64,000 nucleotides of DNA from Inquilinus ginsengisoli_B (GTDB lineage: Bacteria > Pseudomonadota > Alphaproteobacteria > DSM-16000 > Inquilinaceae): assembly GCF_050434925.1 (NCBI RefSeq), contig NZ_JBNDJK010000001.1:558001-622000 (forward strand). The letters are read 5' to 3'. Under the pieces are notes generated by a model. The model was not told the origin of the DNA and searched no databases. It saw only the letters and a program-made list of their open reading frames with translations. Positions 59,269 to 64,000 of the stretch are shown here, in pieces. Within the stretch, counting starts at the first letter, position 1. Each line of letters opens with the position of its first letter. Position numbers and translations under genes: made by a program.

Positions 59269-59454
59269 TCACGATGCCGGGTCGGTCAGCTTTCGCCGCA
59301 TCTCCGTCCGCCATGCGATTGCTTCGGCTTCGACGTCCTCGCCGGGCACCAGGTCACCTGCAGCAGCGGCGTCGAGGCCGATCTGAACTTCGCGACGAAA
59401 CCGAGCGTCCTGCTCGGTGGCGTCTCGCTGTTGCCGAATGACGTTGCGCGACAT
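59269..59454 (-). CDS. Orphan ParD-like antitoxin
   Basis: A 61-residue protein with the helical pattern of ParD/RHH antitoxins: RDATEQDARFRREVQIGLDA and GEDVEAEAIAWRTEMRRKL. Usually these are followed by a ParE toxin, but here the next gene downstream is none, and the ABC permease is upstream with only 2 bp between them. It therefore looks like a solitary antitoxin whose toxin has been lost, or a coincidental similarity. Confidence 0.5.
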   Translation of the reverse strand: MSRNVIRQQRDATEQDARFRREVQIGLDAAAAGDLVPGEDVEAEAIAWRTEMRRKLTDPAS

Positions 59455-59456
59455 GC

Positions 59457-60287
59457 CTATTCCCCCTGCTGCAGCAGCGAGCCGCGGTTGCGGGCGGTGC
59501 GGAAGCCCCACAGGAAGGCGGCGCTGCCGAGGCCGAGCCAGAACACATTGAGGCCGGCGGCGGCGAGGAAATGGCCGGTGTCGAAGTCCTGGCCGTGCAG
59601 CAGGCCGCGCATGCCCTCGAACACATGGGCCGGCGGCAGCGCCAGGGCCACCCCTTGCAGCCAGCCGGGCAGCACCGAGACCGGATAGTAGATCGCGCTG
59701 ATCGGCGAGATGGCGAAGACGATGGCCCAGGCCAGCCCCTCCGCCCCCATGCCGTAGCGCAGGATCAGCGCCAACACCACCAGCGCCACGGCCCATCCCG
59801 TGACGATCAGGTTGACGAAGAAGGCCAGCAGCGGCAGGCCGAGCGCGAAGATGTTCCAGTGGTACAGCAGGATCGCCAGCAGCGCCGCCGGCACCACCCC
59901 GACCAGGGTGCGGATCAGGCTCATCGCCATCAGCGACGCCACCCATTCCCAGGGCCTGAGCGGGCTGACGAAGAGGTGGCCAAGATTGCGGCTCCACATC
60001 TCCTCGAGGAAGGAGATCGACATGCCGAGCTGAGCCCGGAACAGGAGGTCCCACAGCAGCACCGCCGAGATCAGCACGCCCGCCGCCTGGGCCTGCCAGT
60101 GCATCGCCGGCGCCAGGCTTTCGGTGATCAGGCCCCAGACCACCATCTGCACCGTCGGCCAGTACATCAGCTCGACCAGCCGCGGCATCGACCCGCGCAG
60201 GATGTAGAGGTGGCGCAGCATCACCGCGGCGATGCGGCCCCCGGCCGAGCCGCGCAGGGCGGCCGGAGTGGCGAGAGTCCCGCTCAT
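59457..60287 (-). CDS. ABC-2 type transporter permease
   Basis: A 276-residue permease of the ABC-2/NodJ group with six membrane spans: MVVWGLITESLAPAMHWQAQ, LLFRAQLGMSISFLEEMWSR, LVGVVPAALLAILLYHWNIF and ISPISAIYYPVSVLPGWLQG. It works with the ATPase encoded just upstream (10-bp gap). Exported substrate unknown. The antitoxin-like gene follows with 2 bp between. Confidence 0.86.
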   Translation of the reverse strand: MSGTLATPAALRGSAGGRIAAVMLRHLYILRGSMPRLVELMYWPTVQMVVWGLITESLAPAMHWQAQAAGVLISAVLLWDLLFRAQLGMSISFLEEMWSRNLGHLFVSPLRPWEWVASLMAMSLIRTLVGVVPAALLAILLYHWNIFALGLPLLAFFVNLIVTGWAVALVVLALILRYGMGAEGLAWAIVFAISPISAIYYPVSVLPGWLQGVALALPPAHVFEGMRGLLHGQDFDTGHFLAAAGLNVFWLGLGSAAFLWGFRTARNRGSLLQQGE

Positions 60288-60297
60288 GGCGCCGGCC

Positions 60298-61059
60298 TCA
60301 TTGCGCCGCCTGGCCCAGCGCGCCGCGGCTGCGGGCGATGTCGAGGAACACCTCCTCCAGGTCGGTGCGGCCGTATTTCGCGATCAGCTGGTCCGGCGAG
60401 CCCTGGTCGACGATCCTGCCGGCCTTCAGCATCAGCACCTGGTCGCTCAGCCGCTCGACCTCGTCCATGTTGTGGCTGGCCAGCAGGATGGTGGCGCCGC
60501 GCTCGGCCCGATAGCGCTCCAGCATGCCGCGCACCCAGTCGCCGGTGTCGGGGTCGAGCGAGGCGGTCGGCTCGTCGAGCAGCAGCAGCTCCGGCGCGTT
60601 GACCAGCGCCTTGGCCAGCGCCACCCGGGTCTTCTGCCCGGCCGACAATTTACCGGACGGCCGGTCGAGGAATCCGGTCAGGTCCAGCAGCCCGGCCAGC
60701 TCGGCGATGCGGCTGCGGCGGTCGCGCACGCCGTAAAGCCGGGCATAAACCGCCAGGTTCTCGCGCACCGTCAGCCGGTGCGGCAGATCGACATAGGGGC
60801 TCGAGAAGTTCATCCGAGGCAGGACGGCAAAGCGGTCCCGCGCCATGTCATGGCCCAGCACGGTGATGCGGCCGCCCGACGGCAGCAGCAGGCCGAGCAG
60901 CATCGAGATCGTGGTGGTCTTGCCGGCGCCGTTGCCGCCCAGGAGCGCGACGGTCGAGCCGCGCGGCACCACGAAGGAAATGCCGTCGACCGCGGGCGCG
61001 GCGCCGGGATGGAAGCGCTTGGACAGGCGCTCCGCTATGATGACGCCGTCGGAGAGCAT
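60298..61059 (-). CDS. ABC transporter ATP-binding protein
   Basis: A 253-residue ATPase of the ABC-2 drug or polysaccharide exporter type. Walker A GGNGAGKTTTISMLLG, signature KLSAGQKTRVALAKALV and Walker B LLLLDEPTASLDPDTGD. The start is ambiguous: MLSDGVIIAE at 61059 or MAVHSRSMLS at 61080, the latter overlapping regB. No good ribosome site exists for either. With the 59457-60287 permease it makes an exporter. Confidence 0.88.
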   Translation of the reverse strand: MLSDGVIIAERLSKRFHPGAAPAVDGISFVVPRGSTVALLGGNGAGKTTTISMLLGLLLPSGGRITVLGHDMARDRFAVLPRMNFSSPYVDLPHRLTVRENLAVYARLYGVRDRRSRIAELAGLLDLTGFLDRPSGKLSAGQKTRVALAKALVNAPELLLLDEPTASLDPDTGDWVRGMLERYRAERGATILLASHNMDEVERLSDQVLMLKAGRIVDQGSPDQLIAKYGRTDLEEVFLDIARSRGALGQAAQ

Positions 61060-61068
61060 GGAGCGAGA

Positions 61069-62466
61069 ATGGACGGCCATTCTAAAAATGACCAGAGGCC
61101 CGAAAATGACCCGGGGGCCGGGATCGATCCGGCGGCGGAGGCCGGGCGCGACCCCGCACTGCGGCCGCTGCCGGACGCACCCGACGCGATGCCGGGCCGC
61201 CGGATGCGGGCGCGGATCAGCCAGATCACCCTGATCAAGATCCGCTGGGTCGCCGTCGCCGGCCAGGCCGCCACCATCCTGTTCGTGCATTACTGGCTGG
61301 GCTACGAGCTGCCGCTGTGGCCGGCGCTGGCGATCGTCGCCATCTCGGTGGCGCTGAACGTCGCCGCCTTCGTCCAGGGCAAGTGGCGGCTGCGCCTGGT
61401 GGAGCGGGATGCGGCGCTGTATCTCGGCTACGACATGTGCCAGCTGGTGGCGCTGCTGTTCCTCACCGGCGGCCTGCTGAATCCCTTCGTGGTGCTGATG
61501 CTGGCGCCGCTGACGGTATCGGCCACGCTGCTCAGCTACCGCAGCACGATGACGCTGACCGGCCTGGCCATCGCCGGCGTGGTGCTGCTGGCCTTCTGGC
61601 ACTATCCGCTGCCGGGCGGCATGCCCTCCAGCGGGTCGCCCTACCATCTCGGCGTCGGGCTGGCGATGGGCATCTCGATCATCTTCGTCTCGCACTATGT
61701 CTGGCAGGTCGCGGCCGATGCCCGGCAGGTGTCGGACGCCCTTGCCGCCACCCAGATGGCGCTGGAGCGCGAGCAGCGGATCTCGCTGCTGGGCGGCCTG
61801 GCCGCGGCGGCGGCGCATCAGCTGGGCACGCCGCTGGGCACCATCACCCTGATCGCGCGGGAGATGCGGCGCGAGGTGCCGGCCGACCACCCGATGGCCG
61901 AGGACATCGCCCTCTTGGAGCAGGAGGTCGGCCGCTGCCGCGACATTCTGACCGAACTGGCACGGCGGCCGGAGCCGGACGACGAGGATCCGTTCCGGCT
62001 GATGACCCTGCCGGCGCTGGCCGGGGCGGCGGCCGAAAGCTATCTGCATGCCGAGAACCGCCGCCTGTTCATCACCGCCGGCGAGGGCCCGCCGGGCCAG
62101 GCGCTGCTGCTGCGGCGGACGCCGGAATTGATCCACGGTTTGGGCAATCTGATCCAGAACGCGCTGCAATTCGCCCGTAACCGGGTCGAGATCGCCGCCG
62201 AATATGGACCGAAGACCGTGGTGCTGAGGATCATCGACGACGGCCCGGGCTTCCCGCTGGCGCTCCTCGGCCGGCTGGGTGAGCCCTATGTCTCCGGCCG
62301 CGGCGAGGACAGCGACCATATGGGTCTCGGCATCTTCATCGCGGCTACGCTGCTCGAGCACAGCGGGGCCCAATTATCCTTCTCGAATGGCCCCCAAGGG
62401 GGCGCGGTCATTGCAGTTGCGTGGCCGCGACACAAATTTGAGAGGAAAGAAAGGACCTGGTCATGA
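61069..62466 (+). CDS. regB: Redox sensor histidine kinase RegB/PrrB/ActS
   Basis: A 465-residue membrane kinase of the RegB family. The N-terminal domain has about six spans and contains the quinone-binding signature GGLLNPF (near residues 138-144). The H-box is AAAHQLGTPLGTI, followed by the redox-active Cys in GRCRDILTELA. The ATPase domain ends with GLGIFIAATLLEHSGAQ. It controls photosynthesis, respiration, hydrogen and CO2 genes in response to quinone redox state. The ATG at 61069 has GGAG 5 nt before. regA overlaps by 4 bp. Confidence 0.92.
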   Translation: MDGHSKNDQRPENDPGAGIDPAAEAGRDPALRPLPDAPDAMPGRRMRARISQITLIKIRWVAVAGQAATILFVHYWLGYELPLWPALAIVAISVALNVAAFVQGKWRLRLVERDAALYLGYDMCQLVALLFLTGGLLNPFVVLMLAPLTVSATLLSYRSTMTLTGLAIAGVVLLAFWHYPLPGGMPSSGSPYHLGVGLAMGISIIFVSHYVWQVAADARQVSDALAATQMALEREQRISLLGGLAAAAAHQLGTPLGTITLIAREMRREVPADHPMAEDIALLEQEVGRCRDILTELARRPEPDDEDPFRLMTLPALAGAAAESYLHAENRRLFITAGEGPPGQALLLRRTPELIHGLGNLIQNALQFARNRVEIAAEYGPKTVVLRIIDDGPGFPLALLGRLGEPYVSGRGEDSDHMGLGIFIAATLLEHSGAQLSFSNGPQGGAVIAVAWPRHKFERKERTWS

Positions 62467-63050
62467 CCGTCTCCCCTGCCACCCTCATCCCCGAACAGCC
62501 GGCGCCGCTGCCGGCGCGCGACGCCGCCAAGAGTCTTCTGATCGTCGACGACGACCTCGCCTTCCGCACCCGCCTGGCCCGCGCCATGGAGAAACGGGGC
62601 TTCGAGGTGGTCACCGCCGATGGCCTCGCCACCGGCATCGACCTGGCCCGCCGCGTCGCCCCCGCCTTCGCCGTGCTGGACCTGCGGCTGGGCGACGGCA
62701 ACGGCCTGGACATCGTGCCGGTGCTGCATGAGGCGCGGCCCGACAGCCGGGTGATCATGCTGACCGGCTACGGCAACATCGCCACGGCGGTGGCCGCGGT
62801 GAAGGCCGGCGCGGTCGACTATCTGGCCAAGCCCACCGACGCCGACCAGATCGAGGCGGCGCTGCTGAATCCGGACGAGAAGCTGCCGCCGCCGCCGGAG
62901 AACCCGATGTCGGCCGACCGGGTGCGGTGGGAGCACATCCAGCGCGTGTTCGAGCAGTGCGACCGCAACGTATCGGAGACGGCGCGCCGGCTGAAGATGC
63001 ATCGCCGCACCCTGCAGCGCATCCTGAACAAGCACGCTCCCCGCGGCTAG
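62463..63050 (+). CDS. regA: Response regulator RegA/PrrA/ActR
   Basis: A 195-residue response regulator. The receiver domain begins LLIVDDDLAFRTRLARAMEK, with phosphoacceptor Asp73 in VLDLRLGDGNGL and Lys in YLAKPTD. The C-terminal Fis-like HTH has NVSETARRLKMHRRTLQRIL, which is highly typical of RegA. The start overlaps the regB stop (ATGA at 62463-62466). It binds promoters of redox-regulated genes. Confidence 0.95.
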   Translation: MTVSPATLIPEQPAPLPARDAAKSLLIVDDDLAFRTRLARAMEKRGFEVVTADGLATGIDLARRVAPAFAVLDLRLGDGNGLDIVPVLHEARPDSRVIMLTGYGNIATAVAAVKAGAVDYLAKPTDADQIEAALLNPDEKLPPPPENPMSADRVRWEHIQRVFEQCDRNVSETARRLKMHRRTLQRILNKHAPRG

Positions 63051-63098
63051 CAGACCCCGGCCCGATCCGCTGCCGCACCGACGGTCATTTGCGTGTTG

Positions 63099-63129
63099 CC
63101 TCTCCCGCTTGCGGGAGAGGTCGGAGACG
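63099..63129. repeat. Dispersed palindromic repeat, copy cut by the IS481-like element
   Basis: Hairpin with arms CCTCTCCCGC (63099-63108) and GCGGGAGAGG (63111-63120) followed by TCGGAGACG. It is identical to the arms and linker of the copy split by IS1182 at 18516-18555 and 20154, but the expected continuation CGAAGCGGCTCCGGGTGAGGG is replaced by the end of an insertion sequence at 63130. Confidence 0.8.
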
Positions 63130-64000
63130 TGTCCAGTCCGGATAGAGAGGTAACAGAATAGACCGGATGGATGGGTGACAGCTCTACTTCGGCAGGGAGG
63201 GCCTGCGGATGCCTTGGGAAGAGAGCTGTGCCATGGATCAGAGAGTGTCGTTGATCGGGGACTGGCTGGGCGGGGAGTGGACGGTGGTGGAACTGTCGGA
63301 GCGCTACGGGATCATTCGGAAGACGGCGTACAAGTGGATTGATCGGTATCGGGCGGAGGGTTCGGCGGGGCTGTCGGAGCGGAGCCATGCGCCGCGAGTG
63401 CACGGCCGAGCGACGCCGGTGGAGTTGGCGGCGGCGATCATCGAGCAGAAGCTGGCGCGGCCGAGTTGGGGTCCGCGCAAGATCATCGCGAAGCTGGAGG
63501 AGCGCTATCCGGAGGCGGCCTGGCCGGTGCCGTCGACGGCGGGGGAGATCCTGAAGCGGGAGGGTCTGGTGCAGCCGCGGCGTCGGCGTCATCGGGTGCC
63601 GCCGACGCTGGGCGGTCTGACGGTGGCGGAGCGGCCGAACCAGGTCTGGGCGACAGACCACAAGGGCTGGTTTCGGCTGGGCAATGGCGAGCGGTGCGAG
63701 CCGCTGACGATCGGCGACGGCTATGCGCGGTATCTGCTGGGGCTGACGGCGGGCGACAGCACCCGGGGTGAGGAGGCGCGAGCGGAGTTCGAGCGGAGCT
63801 TCGAGGAGAATGGCCTGCCCGAGATCATGCGGTCGGACAACGGTTCGCCGTTCGCCTCGCCCGGGGTTACCGGGCTGACGCGGCTGAGCGCCTGGTGGGC
63901 GAAGCTGGGCATCCGGCACGAGCGGACGGCACCGGGCAAGCCGCAGCAGAATGGACGTCAGGAGCGGTTCCATCTGACCCTGCGGGAGGCGATTGAGCCG
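63130..64000 (+). mobile_element. IS481-family insertion sequence (left part)
   Basis: The left end begins TGTCCAGTCCGGATAGAGAG at 63130, with the TGT start usual for IS481 terminal repeats. The right end lies outside the window. It is inserted in a palindromic intergenic repeat after regA. Confidence 0.75.
63209..64000 (+). CDS. IS481-family transposase (partial)
   Basis: The first 264 residues of a DDE transposase. The N-terminal HTH is GGEWTVVELSERYGIIRKTA, then PSWGPRKIIAKLEERYPE. The integrase core shows the catalytic residues Asp in WATDHKGWF, Asp in MRSDNGSPFASPG and Glu in NGRQERFHLTL, so it looks functional. AGGGAGG at 63194-63200 fixes the ATG at 63209 (MPWEESCAMDQR). The rest runs off the right edge. 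Confidence 0.88.
   Translation, partial: MPWEESCAMDQRVSLIGDWLGGEWTVVELSERYGIIRKTAYKWIDRYRAEGSAGLSERSHAPRVHGRATPVELAAAIIEQKLARPSWGPRKIIAKLEERYPEAAWPVPSTAGEILKREGLVQPRRRRHRVPPTLGGLTVAERPNQVWATDHKGWFRLGNGERCEPLTIGDGYARYLLGLTAGDSTRGEEARAEFERSFEENGLPEIMRSDNGSPFASPGVTGLTRLSAWWAKLGIRHERTAPGKPQQNGRQERFHLTLREAIEP

Overview
The window is a GC-rich, densely packed bacterial chromosome segment. Gene content (RegB/RegA redox two-component pair, Fur-type regulator without zinc-site cysteines, CobS/CobT cobalamin genes, PhoX, tauABCD, two ExoD-family proteins) and the 78-bp intergenic inverted repeats point to an alphaproteobacterium, probably of the Rhodospirillales. The exact genus is an inference. No rRNA, tRNA or CRISPR array was recognised.

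Layout. 0-10 kb: the start of a MetQ-type binding protein with a 2OG-Fe(II) oxygenase, EcsC, the sirtuin CobB, a frameshifted PhoX phosphatase behind a good Pho box, a uracil-DNA-glycosylase-family protein coupled to an AI-2E-type permease, and small metabolic genes. 9.4-10.1 kb: a HigBA-like toxin-antitoxin pair whose promoter is covered by a perfect palindrome. 10-14.3 kb: a Bcr/CflA efflux pump, a YgjP-like metalloprotease and a large RTX-type protein made of exact 474-bp tandem repeats. 14.3-18.4 kb: tauABCD for taurine use. 18.4-20.2 kb: an IS1182-family element sitting in a dispersed palindromic repeat. 20.2-29.0 kb: a sugar catabolism locus with an ABC importer lacking its ATPase, a rare oxidoreductase/aldo-keto reductase fusion, a ROK regulator, a second Gfo/Idh/MocA enzyme and a ThuA-like protein.

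29-36 kb: ExoD; a fur - small ORF - membrane ferredoxin/adenylate cyclase operon in which the cyclase probably starts at a CTG codon; an MscS channel and a molybdopterin enzyme. The segment from 30.0 to 35.85 kb is bracketed by two inverted copies of a 78-bp repeat. 36-45 kb: cobC-cobS; a DUF2239-MATE operon (MATE frameshifted) divergent from a TetR gene with paired operators; a nitrilase-family protein; a Na/Pi cotransporter; NUDIX, cobT and a thioesterase. 45-53 kb: a cyclase-TPR protein, MacAB-type export genes and a second RTX protein with a long leader. 53-59.5 kb: a cupin, lipoproteins, a MocR regulator divergent from a threonine dehydratase around a perfect palindrome, and a run of small genes. 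59.5-63 kb: an ABC-2 exporter head-to-head with regBA. The right edge is an IS481-like element, also inserted in the palindromic repeat that carries the IS1182 element.

Functionally the window is mostly nutrient scavenging (sulfonates, sugars, phosphate, cobalamin), export and signalling. No single large novel defence or biosynthetic island was found. The most distinctive points are the CTG-start cyclase operon, the 474-bp RTX repeats, the two insertion sequences in one repeat family, the apparently leaderless toxin promoter, and two one-base frameshifts in C/G runs.
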